Notes under the pieces: model-generated
The model's database searches: none
The model's input: the letters and a program-made list of their open reading frames with translations, nothing else
What the model was told of the DNA's origin: nothing
Shown here: in pieces, positions 1 to 7,713 of the stretch
How positions within the stretch are numbered: position 1 is the first letter of the stretch
Layout: each line of letters opens with the position of its first letter
Assembly (NCBI RefSeq): GCF_012726345.1
Contig: NZ_PTXN01000005.1
Span: 62,001-126,000, forward strand
Reading direction: 5' to 3'
DNA: 64,000 nucleotides
From: Marinomonas sp. UCMA 3892
Lineage (GTDB): Bacteria; Pseudomonadota; Gammaproteobacteria; Pseudomonadales; Marinomonadaceae
Made by a program: the position numbers and the translations under genes

Positions 1-30
1 CCGTTTGCAATCCACTTAATTTCAAATGGA

Positions 31-2181
31 TTAACGTTTAGCGTGAGCGGTAAACAGAACCGTTTCCCCCTCATCAAACTGGCATTGGTCACTGGCCGAG
101 ATCCCCCGAAGCAGCTGTCCGGCTGGAATGCCATGCTCCTTGGCGACTTGACGTAAGGTTTGAATCGTGACGCGAATACCATCGGCACTATGATCCACGT
201 CTGGGTAATCGCCATCGGTCAGTAAGATGGGCAAATCTTTCACAAAATTAACCATCTGTTGCCGCTGTGCGTGTTTGGGGTCTGTACTTGAGTTCGCATT
301 GGGCGCAATCGGCGTTTGCTTGCGCTCAGCTCTTGTGGCGAGCTCTTTTGCTTGGGCACTGGTTGTCTCAGTTCGACTCGGACGCTGTGAAGCCTCTTTG
401 TTCTGAATTGCTGCCACTGATTCTTCGTCTTGTTTGGAGATGTCTATCAGTGCAGTAAGCCCCTTAGAAATCGATACTTTCAGTAGTAACCCTTGCTCCT
501 GAACGCCATCCTTCGTAGTCACAGTTCTGGCCTTACGTGTCGGGTTTGCGGGATCTAGTTCAAGCCAATCTAATCGACTGAGTTCAGCAAGTAGTTTTCG
601 GGGGGCACACCAAGGTCTTACGGCATCGGGATAGCGGATCAGGGCTTGCTCACCAACCATAATCAACGCACTGCTGGCCTCTGGGAGCCACGCCAAAGAT
701 TCAGGGAGATTCAATGAATCTGCATCGTACTGGTTTACGTTATTTGAGATAGCGCCATCATATGAATTGTTAGGCTTTTCACATCCATCACCCGGAACGT
801 TTTCAGTTGCCTGGTGGTTATTAACATCACTAGCAAGACGAAGTTCATCATCTTGGTCGGACGGTTTTGTTGATGGCGACTGTGCCGAATTGCTATGTTC
901 GATTGATGATGACGCTTCAGGCAAGTCTGGATGCTCACTGGAACGACTCTGAGGTTCTGCTTGTGTTTGCTGTGTTGCTTCCCACTCAGATTTGCTAAAC
1001 AGTGTCACGCTACTTGGTACATTCGAGCTGAACAATAAATCGGCCTCAGATATATGCAGCATGGGTAACCAGATTGGCTTGTCGTCTTTGATCAGCACTT
1101 CAGGGGCAAGGCTTTCATATCGCTCATTTGAGGCTGATTTTGTGGCCAATCCCCGCTCAATGAGGATGTCCGCAAGGGTATCGGGATCTCTTGGAATGCC
1201 AGGTATCTTGTCTTTGGCCAATAGCTCAATGATGTCCTTAGCCGCGCTTTTCCAAACCAGGTAAAGATGGGTTGATTGATTGGATTTTTGTACCCAGACT
1301 CTGGCGTCTCGCTGATTAACTAACCACTGAGAACTGGCAAGCAATCGCCTCATGGCATCAAGTAGATAGCGTTCGACTGGGACACCAAGGGCGTTGTCGT
1401 CAACGGAAATTCGTTGAGCTTTCAGGTCTCGCTGGACACTGGTTTGGTCAGCTTCAATGACCAGTTTAGACAGGACATGCTCGGGATCGGTATTGCCAAT
1501 TGCTTCTAGCATGGCTTGCAAAATCTCTGGGCCCGGCTGGGTTAACCAGGCGAGCAACTCAGGTGTCATCACCCGGTTTAACACCAGAATTGAAAATTGC
1601 TCGTGCCGCTTGCACCGTCCGTCGCGCCAGCGAATAAAATAGCGTTCAATGCTGTTATTTGTGGTCCATTGAGATAAGGTTTCTAAAAAAGGGTTCCACT
1701 GATAGCGTCCATCTTCGTCAGTGATAGACAAGTCTGAAACGGGCTTACCAATATCATGGAACAAACCGCCTAATGCCGCCGCAACACGCCACCTTGGCTC
1801 TAGCTCTTTTTTCTCAACCGGTGTGCCACTGGCAACAAAGATGATCCCTTCAGCTGCTTGTGCCGCCCAGAAAGCAACTTCCAAAGAATGACGTAATAAA
1901 CCACCAGCGCCACTGTGATGATGATGCTCAGAAGCTGGCAACAAATGAACATAAGCAGCCAGATGATCAATGCAGGGCTGAATCAGCTTTTGAAAATCAC
2001 GCTGGTTGAAGCCAAGTACCTGGCGCAGTTTGGCAATTAGCTCGTCTTGTGTGGACTGCAATTCCTCGGGTGACGCAGCAGGCAACCCCTTCAGAAATGG
2101 CGGATAGCGTGGAATGTCTGCATCCAGTTGAGATGACAGCTCTGGTATTGCTTTGGCTTGAAAAAATAGTTTTTTGAACAT
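31..2181 (-). CDS. traI: MobH-family conjugative relaxase TraI (SXT/R391 type)
   Basis: Relaxase that nicks oriT and pilots the single strand during ICE transfer. The 716-residue protein has the MobH signature near the N-terminus: a four-histidine run at residues 86-89, H98, and an HD pair at H142-D143. This is the HD-hydrolase-like fold of the TraI_2 domain. A long low-complexity, Ser/Gln-rich linker (about residues 400-480) precedes the C-terminal TraI_2_C-like domain. The length matches my recollection of SXT TraI (716 aa). The ATG at 2181 has a strong GGAGG six bases upstream. The coupling-protein gene traD would be expected immediately to the left, outside the window. The CBASS operon upstream on the same strand ends 117 bases before the start. 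Seen: motifs, size, context. Inferred: activity on the oriT region near 21.1-21.4 kb. Confidence 0.93.
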   Translation of the reverse strand: MFKKLFFQAKAIPELSSQLDADIPRYPPFLKGLPAASPEELQSTQDELIAKLRQVLGFNQRDFQKLIQPCIDHLAAYVHLLPASEHHHHSGAGGLLRHSLEVAFWAAQAAEGIIFVASGTPVEKKELEPRWRVAAALGGLFHDIGKPVSDLSITDEDGRYQWNPFLETLSQWTTNNSIERYFIRWRDGRCKRHEQFSILVLNRVMTPELLAWLTQPGPEILQAMLEAIGNTDPEHVLSKLVIEADQTSVQRDLKAQRISVDDNALGVPVERYLLDAMRRLLASSQWLVNQRDARVWVQKSNQSTHLYLVWKSAAKDIIELLAKDKIPGIPRDPDTLADILIERGLATKSASNERYESLAPEVLIKDDKPIWLPMLHISEADLLFSSNVPSSVTLFSKSEWEATQQTQAEPQSRSSEHPDLPEASSSIEHSNSAQSPSTKPSDQDDELRLASDVNNHQATENVPGDGCEKPNNSYDGAISNNVNQYDADSLNLPESLAWLPEASSALIMVGEQALIRYPDAVRPWCAPRKLLAELSRLDWLELDPANPTRKARTVTTKDGVQEQGLLLKVSISKGLTALIDISKQDEESVAAIQNKEASQRPSRTETTSAQAKELATRAERKQTPIAPNANSSTDPKHAQRQQMVNFVKDLPILLTDGDYPDVDHSADGIRVTIQTLRQVAKEHGIPAGQLLRGISASDQCQFDEGETVLFTAHAKR

Positions 2182-2298
2182 GATGAACCTCCGACACGAT
2201 AGTGTGAAGGTTCAATCTGCTGTTGCCGGTTCATTAGACTCAAAAATCCGATATGTATTAACACATATGCCATAAAATGCCCGAGAGAGCTTATCAAG

Positions 2299-3012
2299 CT
2301 AAGGCGTATTTCTACTTGGCCTTTTAGTTTTTTTTCCAACTCTCCTTTTGGGTTTTTCAATCGGTGTAAAAGCTTCTTGTAGGTGATCGCGAAACCATCG
2401 GCGTCGCTCAACTTGGCGAAACTCGTTCAAGACAAACCGATAGTCACACGAGCCAAGACGATCACCACAACCACATGGACACGGTAATTTATTTGCCTCA
2501 CGCTTGCGCAAACCTAACGCTTTCAGTGCCCGTAGAACTGATGCTTTACCATTGACATTGAACAACTGAGAATAATCATCAATCAGGCCTTTCTCACCAT
2601 GGTCCAGTTCGCCATAGGGAAAGTTGCCAAATTCAACCCTATGGGACACCGAATAAAGAAACCTGACAACAATCTTTTCGAAAAAGGTTGTCAATGACGA
2701 GTCGGTTTTCAAAATTGACTTAATTTTCAGGTCTGAGCCAAGACAAAATGATCCATCAGAGTAAGTATGGAAGTCCTGATTACGAGGAAAGTAACCAGCG
2801 GTATCAAACACCACTGGTAAAGCCCTAGGATAATTACTTGGGCATATAATCCTTAGAGAAAATGTTCGCTCTATAAACCGACTTCCAGCTAGCTGTGCTT
2901 TTAACAGATACTCTCCCTGCAACTCAACCTTATCTGCATGGACATCTACCAATCTAATGTTCGGATAGGCCGAGAGAAAAGCCTCTAGGCCTACAGCCTT
3001 CCAGTGCTTCAT
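2299..3012 (-). CDS. E2-like (ubiquitin-conjugating-fold) CBASS protein
   Basis: Prokaryotic E2-superfamily protein of 237 residues. The core (about residues 30-125) has the E2 pattern of a Y-P proline, H82 and the presumed catalytic cysteine C90 in the sequence DGSFCLG, comparable to the His-Pro-Asn and G-x-I-C-L segment of eukaryotic E2s. A C-terminal cluster, C178-C180-C182-C189, looks like a small zinc-binding knuckle, followed by a very basic tail. It starts directly after the CD-NTase stop (TAG-ATG), so it is translationally coupled. No E1 or JAB peptidase gene is nearby, which makes this the E2-only, short type II arrangement of CBASS. In such systems E2 is reported to modify and prime the CD-NTase; that role here is inferred from family and position. 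Confidence 0.85.
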   Translation of the reverse strand: MKHWKAVGLEAFLSAYPNIRLVDVHADKVELQGEYLLKAQLAGSRFIERTFSLRIICPSNYPRALPVVFDTAGYFPRNQDFHTYSDGSFCLGSDLKIKSILKTDSSLTTFFEKIVVRFLYSVSHRVEFGNFPYGELDHGEKGLIDDYSQLFNVNGKASVLRALKALGLRKREANKLPCPCGCGDRLGSCDYRFVLNEFRQVERRRWFRDHLQEAFTPIEKPKRRVGKKTKRPSRNTP

Positions 3013-4203
3013 CTATTGCTTAAACCATGGCTTTGGATCAGATGATTGAATTGCGAAAGTTGGTTTTGCTGTCACCGCAGGAATCCCCAAGAGACGTGCT
3101 ACCGAACTTGAATCAAGCTTCAGATCCAAACCATTTTGCGCCGCATTTACTATTCGTTGCGTATCATCACTTGAGCAAAGAGCACTAAAATCAGCTCTAG
3201 CTTGATACAGCCATTTATAAAAGTTTTCTTGTAATCGGTATTGAGCAGATTTTTCGTCATACCACTTGTCTGCAAAATCTTCGGCTGGGTTAACTGGGTT
3301 CGGAATCATTGGCGCTTGTGCAGAAATATGGTCATCCATCTCGGAGAGCACCGTATTCAACGCTGAAGCCAAATCACTTTCACCTTTATATGATTTAGCT
3401 GCCAATGTAGTGATGATTACCGATATTGGCTTACTATCCTCATTGTTTTTGAACATAGTGTCACGATGACGCTTCAATAATTGGATCACCTGTTGTAAGG
3501 GTGTCTTCCATTGATAATATGGCAGACTATCTATACTGGCTTTAAATCGCATTTCACGTTCGTTTATTACTAACCGTGCCGTCTTCATGCGCGTTTCAAA
3601 CCATCGAGCATATCCTTCAGGATTGCTGATACGCCAATTTTCATCCACAACTGCATAAGTGGAATCTGTGTTGTCGGTAATCGAAACTGCAAGCTGAGAC
3701 ACGTTTTGAGCCAAGTTTTCATCAAACTTAGAGTTTTCGACCATCCGCTTTTTCAACAGTCCTCTTCCTGTATCACTCTCTGGCACACACGGAACTATGT
3801 CCATGTGAAAGCTAAGCCCATCGGCATACTCTAAGCGCCAACAACGTTTCTTCTCGGCTAGCTCTTCCTTAATGCCTCTGGCGTTTCGATAAAGCTCTAA
3901 TTCATGACCGACTAGGTGCTTTAGTTGCTTTTGAGTGATAGACGTTTTATCCAGGCCACGCCGAAGATTGCACCCCATATCTAGGTCATACTGTTCTTCT
4001 GAATCGGGCCTAATCGCCGTACCTAGACGAAAGGAACCTTGAGAAAACACGTGGGGATCAAAATTCACGCATGTTGACTCTGGGCGATGTAACCAATCAC
4101 CTAGATCCTTATAGCGTTTTTCAGCCTTTTCATAAGCACTGTCTGGTAGCTCAATTTTTTCCAGAATTGTGTTTAGAACGTCGTTACTTTTAGTATTACT
4201 CAT
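3013..4203 (-). CDS. CD-NTase (cyclic oligonucleotide synthase) of CBASS
   Basis: Cyclic GMP-AMP synthase-like nucleotidyltransferase, 396 residues. On phage infection, members of this family make a cyclic di- or trinucleotide that activates an effector. The catalytic set is complete: G-S-x-x-L-G-T at residues 56-62, D73-x-D75 in YDLDMG, and a third acidic residue D135 in HMDIVP. The ATG at 4203 overlaps the effector gene's last eight bases (ATGAGTAA), and the E2-like gene follows without a gap, so the three are one coupled unit. The C-terminus is Pro-Trp-Phe-Lys-Gln and does not end in glycine. The product nucleotide and the clade cannot be assigned by eye. Confidence 0.9.
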   Translation of the reverse strand: MSNTKSNDVLNTILEKIELPDSAYEKAEKRYKDLGDWLHRPESTCVNFDPHVFSQGSFRLGTAIRPDSEEQYDLDMGCNLRRGLDKTSITQKQLKHLVGHELELYRNARGIKEELAEKKRCWRLEYADGLSFHMDIVPCVPESDTGRGLLKKRMVENSKFDENLAQNVSQLAVSITDNTDSTYAVVDENWRISNPEGYARWFETRMKTARLVINEREMRFKASIDSLPYYQWKTPLQQVIQLLKRHRDTMFKNNEDSKPISVIITTLAAKSYKGESDLASALNTVLSEMDDHISAQAPMIPNPVNPAEDFADKWYDEKSAQYRLQENFYKWLYQARADFSALCSSDDTQRIVNAAQNGLDLKLDSSSVARLLGIPAVTAKPTFAIQSSDPKPWFKQ

Positions 4204-5350
4204 GTAGATCTCCTCGAAGCTCGACTGCCATTACGAATTGTTGTGTTTTTATGTCGTGGTCATAAATAAGCCATGGCATATCAGCCTTAGGCATTCTGGC
4301 CCGTCCTAATTCGACGGCACACGATACTGGCATCACAGGAAAAATTTGCAGTGGCGTGGCAGCCCCGTGTGTATTTTTGATTTCAACAATCAGCTTTCTT
4401 ATGCACTTTCTGAACAAGGAGAGCTGCTGCTTTGACTGCATGAAATCATTATGAGGCTGCTTGATAGTCACTTCCCAAATCGATGTATCTGGCCCTAGAA
4501 CCCCAGTAATTCGCTCATGCGACACATGGTCACTCAAAGAAAGTAGCAGGGCTGGCTTTCCCTCCATATTTTGAGGTCTGTTGATGATGTACTCAAAATC
4601 ATCTGAACAGTCTTGCCAAAACCAGCCTTTAGGCTCTCGATGCAGCTGATAAGTCTCAACCTCAATTTTGTCGGTAAGCAAAGCGCCAAGTTTTATTAAC
4701 AATGGTTGAGGAGCTAACGCGAACAATGAAAAATGCTTACAAGAATCTTCTTCGATGATCGATGAAATTTTACTTTGAAAACGCTTCGTTAGGTGTTGCG
4801 ACTCTGCTTGCCAATATTGTTCAGAGTGATCCTTCAGCTCTGATACCATGGATAGGGTCACTGGCTTTTCAGTTGCCGGATACCAATTCGGAAACATTGC
4901 CTCAACACAACCGTGATAATTAATCGGTGATCTTTCAGTTCCAATATTGGCACCATATAAAACAACATTTGATTTGCGATCAGGAGCAATGCCTGTGAGG
5001 ATTTCTATACGTTGCTCATGCTGCATTTTCCAACTAATCAAGAGGTCGGCTGGATACCTATCTTCGCTGCCTTTCTGGTCAATTTTTTTGTGACAGTCAT
5101 AGCACAGCAACATGAGGTTGCTGACGTCATTCAAACTGGTTGGCTTAGTTTTAAAGAGTCCCCAACCACGAGGCCCATTCTCAGAAAATGCGTAAATATG
5201 AGCATTTTGAGAGACATTGACCGATTCCTGAGTCACCGCTGATTTGTATAGCAATTTATTACACCCGCTAAACTGACAACGAGCAGCGGCACGAGCCCAA
5301 AGTTCTCGCTCAACTTTACGGTCTATGGGTCTTGTGACTTTAGCGACCAT
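4196..5350 (-). CDS. cap5: HNH-SAVED effector nuclease (Cap5-like)
   Basis: CBASS effector that degrades double-stranded DNA when a SAVED domain binds the cyclic nucleotide made by the neighbouring CD-NTase. The N-terminal HNH/zinc domain shows C25-C30, the A-H51-I catalytic histidine, N78, and C83-x2-C86-H87. Residues about 150-384 form the SAVED region, recognised mainly by the SLSDH and Ile/Val-rich strand pattern plus context. The start at 5350 has GGAG seven bases upstream. Length (384) is normal for Cap5. The 3' end overlaps the CD-NTase gene. The domain call is from motifs and synteny; nucleotide specificity is unknown. Confidence 0.88.
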   Translation of the reverse strand: MVAKVTRPIDRKVERELWARAAARCQFSGCNKLLYKSAVTQESVNVSQNAHIYAFSENGPRGWGLFKTKPTSLNDVSNLMLLCYDCHKKIDQKGSEDRYPADLLISWKMQHEQRIEILTGIAPDRKSNVVLYGANIGTERSPINYHGCVEAMFPNWYPATEKPVTLSMVSELKDHSEQYWQAESQHLTKRFQSKISSIIEEDSCKHFSLFALAPQPLLIKLGALLTDKIEVETYQLHREPKGWFWQDCSDDFEYIINRPQNMEGKPALLLSLSDHVSHERITGVLGPDTSIWEVTIKQPHNDFMQSKQQLSLFRKCIRKLIVEIKNTHGAATPLQIFPVMPVSCAVELGRARMPKADMPWLIYDHDIKTQQFVMAVELRGDLHE

Positions 5351-5359
5351 TCAAAACTC

Positions 5360-5728
5360 CTATAGTTTGCCAATTAAAGGAAGTGAGCGCGGTGTTGTCG
5401 CATCACAGAGCAAATGGCTGACATAAGCACATCCAGCGATTAGCCCAAGCCCGCGAAGACACTTATCAATTGCCTCTTCCGGTTGCCACTCATACAAATG
5501 TTTGAGACCAACACCTAGTGCAGTTAACACCAATAGACTGTGGCAAAACTGGCGATGGTGAGGGTTACCCAAAGAGGGTTCCAGAATATCTGGAAGCTTG
5601 CCAAATAGAGAGCCAACCGTAATGGCAGTTACAGGATGGTGACTGACAGCTTGTTTTTTGTTGTCCGCTAGGGCAACGGTTAAACCAACCGCAGCCCCGA
5701 CGACCAAATGGGTTTTACCATTAGCCAA
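5360..5728 (-). CDS. YdjM-like membrane metal-dependent hydrolase in the CBASS operon
   Basis: A 122-residue protein resembling the LexA-binding, inner-membrane putative hydrolase family (YdjM/DUF457-like). Visible conserved metal-ligand-like positions are H7, the segment PDILEP, the NPHHRQFCHS block, and the late SHLLCDATTP segment ending LPLIGKL. Two or three hydrophobic stretches suggest membrane association. The start is a TTG at 5728, supported by AAGGAG about eight bases upstream; the preceding small gene ends one base earlier. It stops 9 bases before the HNH-SAVED gene, so it is clearly co-transcribed with CBASS. Its role in signalling or defence is unknown to me; a regulator, accessory effector or membrane anchor are all possible. 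Confidence 0.75.
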   Translation of the reverse strand: MANGKTHLVVGAAVGLTVALADNKKQAVSHHPVTAITVGSLFGKLPDILEPSLGNPHHRQFCHSLLVLTALGVGLKHLYEWQPEEAIDKCLRGLGLIAGCAYVSHLLCDATTPRSLPLIGKL

Positions 5729-5729
5729 A

Positions 5730-5903
5730 CTATTTCTCCTTCCTGACGCCTTTAAAAGGCGTTTTGTCAGATGTCTTTACATCCATGAATCGACCAGTAT
5801 CAGCATCTCGCTTTACCCAATGTCCGCTTGGCGTCTGAGTCTGAGATCTACCTTTAACGGCACCGTTTCTGTGTCCGTCACCTGATGGGGGATTTGTAGC
5901 CAT
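5730..5903 (-). CDS. Small basic protein heading the CBASS operon
   Basis: Predicted 57-residue protein rich in Gly, Lys, Arg and Thr. It has the recognisable phrase NWVKRDADTGRF-like (here HWVKRDADTGRFMDVK) typical of small uncharacterised proteins with a toxin/antitoxin or phage flavour. I prefer the ATG at 5903 over a longer form starting at 5933 because GGAGG lies five bases before it. The stop lies one base ahead of the TTG of the next gene. No transmembrane segment or known catalytic motif is visible, and the lack of hydrophobic core suggests a disordered or nucleic-acid-binding peptide. No function is assigned. Confidence 0.65.
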   Translation of the reverse strand: MATNPPSGDGHRNGAVKGRSQTQTPSGHWVKRDADTGRFMDVKTSDKTPFKGVRKEK

Positions 5904-5950
5904 AAAGCCTCCTATTCTGCTTAACTTAATCACATTTATCAGATATTAAT

Positions 5951-5971
5951 AAAAAAGATCCAAAGGATCTG
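5951..5971 (-). terminator. Rho-independent terminator after the restriction/STAS operon
   Basis: On the minus strand AGATCC-ttt-GGATCT is followed by six T residues. It lies between the STAS-like gene (ends 6032) and the CBASS operon (starts 5903). This suggests the two defence modules are separate transcripts and that a CBASS promoter lies in the short interval 5904-5950. Confidence 0.75.
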
Positions 5972-6031
5972 ATCAAATAATAAACTTATATTCTGATTAA
6001 CGCAAGCAGATTAACCAGAAAACCAAAAAAA

Positions 6032-6583
6032 CTACACAATTGATCGGTAGACAAATTCCAGTCCACCTGACTCTGCCACTTCTTTTTGACCTAACACAAG
6101 ACCTGTAGCATGAAGCTTCTTTAATCGACCACTGGCATTCTGTGCTGAAATGTCAAAGTGCTTAGATACATGTGACGAAGTCACTGTCTTTTTTGCAATA
6201 ACAAAATCTAGAAGCTCTTTGACAGTCGCACTGAGTTTTACACCAAGCACTTCGTAACCGCTATCGCTCTTGACTAGAAGAGGTTGATCCTTGGCTGTAG
6301 CGCCATAAGACCAATTATCCAGAAGGTCACGACTCGGTACATTAGAAAGGTAAAAACCTTTTTCTCCTTTCAATGCTTTAGCCAACGAGATTACACTTTC
6401 ACGAGGAAAAGAAGCATCAGTGAATCGAATGCCTTCCAAGCTGATAGCAAAAATATCGCATGATGGGTGACCATCAACGATCTTTTTAATCTTCACATAG
6501 GCTTCACTACCTTCATCGTTACCAAAGGCATGGTCAGAACCTACGACTTCTGAAAGAAGAATTTTATGAGTTAACTGTTTCAT
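6032..6583 (-). CDS. STAS-like (DUF4325-type) protein with C-terminal winged helix
   Basis: 183 residues in two parts. Residues about 25-105 resemble the STAS-like DUF4325 domain (pattern [17 protein letters not shown] followed by a Leu-Ala helix), a fold shared with anti-sigma-factor antagonists. Residues about 118-168 form a winged helix-turn-helix ([20 protein letters not shown], then a hinge and wing), suggesting DNA binding. It follows the GHKL ATPase gene by 22 bases on the same strand and is the last gene before a terminator. By analogy with SpoIIAB/SpoIIAA-like partner switches, the ATPase may control or phosphorylate this protein; that is inference. Its start has only a weak ribosome-binding site, consistent with coupled translation. 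Confidence 0.7.
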   Translation of the reverse strand: MKQLTHKILLSEVVGSDHAFGNDEGSEAYVKIKKIVDGHPSCDIFAISLEGIRFTDASFPRESVISLAKALKGEKGFYLSNVPSRDLLDNWSYGATAKDQPLLVKSDSGYEVLGVKLSATVKELLDFVIAKKTVTSSHVSKHFDISAQNASGRLKKLHATGLVLGQKEVAESGGLEFVYRSIV

Positions 6584-6605
6584 CTGCTTAAGTTGACACT
6601 ATTTA

Positions 6606-7691
6606 TCAGAAATTGTCAACATAGAAGTCAAAACAGATGTGGGTTCCTGTGATAGGGACCAACCCTCGATCTTCAGAAACATTGATAAGTTGTCCCTTCG
6701 AGTATTCCAAAGCCAATGAGAAAGTTAGCTGCCTAATAACAATGATAACTTTCTCTTTGCTAGCGTGCTCTCGACTACTCTTAAAGCCTAGCCCCCGGCC
6801 TTTACCAAAGCGACTAACCTCACCAGATGTAAATGCTTTTTGAACGAGCGCAATGTCATTCTCAACACTTTCCGCTGAAAACTGTGCGTACAACTTCGGA
6901 TGTTCACTTTGTAACGTTGTTCTCAAGGTAGCGGCAATACCTAAACCAGAGTCGGATATGACTGTTTGAATATGCTTTGGTTTATTATACGGTCGATACA
7001 CTTGCAGACCTGCTAGTCCAGGTATTTTGGATTCACTGTGATCAGTAACGTTGCCTACAAGCTCTGAAAAAACAGTCTTAGCCGCTAAGAAATAGCTAAC
7101 TGAAGAATGCTCTACAAACCTGTCGCCCAAACGAATTACAAGCTCCTTGTTTTGGGTTGGCTGTGCAATTTCTCCTAGTTCGACCAAGGTATCGCTATTA
7201 TCCCGATAAGTTTTAGCAGCTGACAAAACGGGCCTTTCAGGAAGACAAGTGACACTTTGATTAAGATAATCAAAGAAGCCATTTCTGCTGAAAAAACTGT
7301 GAGTATTAGGACATGCTGTAGTATCCATCACCACATCTTTACCATTCGCAGTAAGCTGATTCGCGAGAGCAAGAAAACGGGCCAATGCTATCAGCAAAAA
7401 CTTACAATCGATGCCGAATCTAAATGTTATCTTGTTTGCATCTTTTTGATACGCAAGCTTACCGATAGCACTCTCAAAGGCTTTATCATCAATCCAACCT
7501 GTAGCGAAATCAATTTCCACATGCTGAGCCCGTATCAAGCACCATTCATGATTTGAATTTTTCACAAACGTATCCTGGTTTTTGTGAAGAAACGAGTTCA
7601 CTTGAGACTTATCCAGTCCCAGCTCCTTGGCAATTTGACGTCCTTTCAGGCCTGGTGACCCATTTAACAACTCTGAGACTGCCTTCAGCAA
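6606..7691 (-). CDS. GHKL-type ATPase with N-terminal HTH, downstream of hsdR
   Basis: 361 residues. Residues 1-45 form a small helix-turn-helix (GRQIAKELGLDKSQVNSFL). Residues about 85-150 look like a degenerate STAS-like segment. The C-terminal half is a GHKL/HATPase domain: N-box ELVGNVTDHS with E210 and N214, G1 box D247-S-G-L-G, and glycine-rich lid GKGRGLGF at 297-304. The start is TTG at 7691, chosen because AGGAG lies seven bases upstream; the nearby ATG is out of frame. It begins 22 bases after the hsdR stop, so it belongs to the restriction operon. No histidine-kinase phospho-acceptor domain is seen. It may act like an anti-sigma-type kinase with the next gene; function not established. 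Confidence 0.75.
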   Translation of the reverse strand: MLKAVSELLNGSPGLKGRQIAKELGLDKSQVNSFLHKNQDTFVKNSNHEWCLIRAQHVEIDFATGWIDDKAFESAIGKLAYQKDANKITFRFGIDCKFLLIALARFLALANQLTANGKDVVMDTTACPNTHSFFSRNGFFDYLNQSVTCLPERPVLSAAKTYRDNSDTLVELGEIAQPTQNKELVIRLGDRFVEHSSVSYFLAAKTVFSELVGNVTDHSESKIPGLAGLQVYRPYNKPKHIQTVISDSGLGIAATLRTTLQSEHPKLYAQFSAESVENDIALVQKAFTSGEVSRFGKGRGLGFKSSREHASKEKVIIVIRQLTFSLALEYSKGQLINVSEDRGLVPITGTHICFDFYVDNF

Positions 7692-7713
7692 ACCATCACT
7701 CCTTTCTTCCTAC

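Noticed and set aside
2091-2411. Minus-strand 106-codon frame across the traI start
   Set aside because: It overlaps two well supported genes and has no ribosome-binding site or domain.
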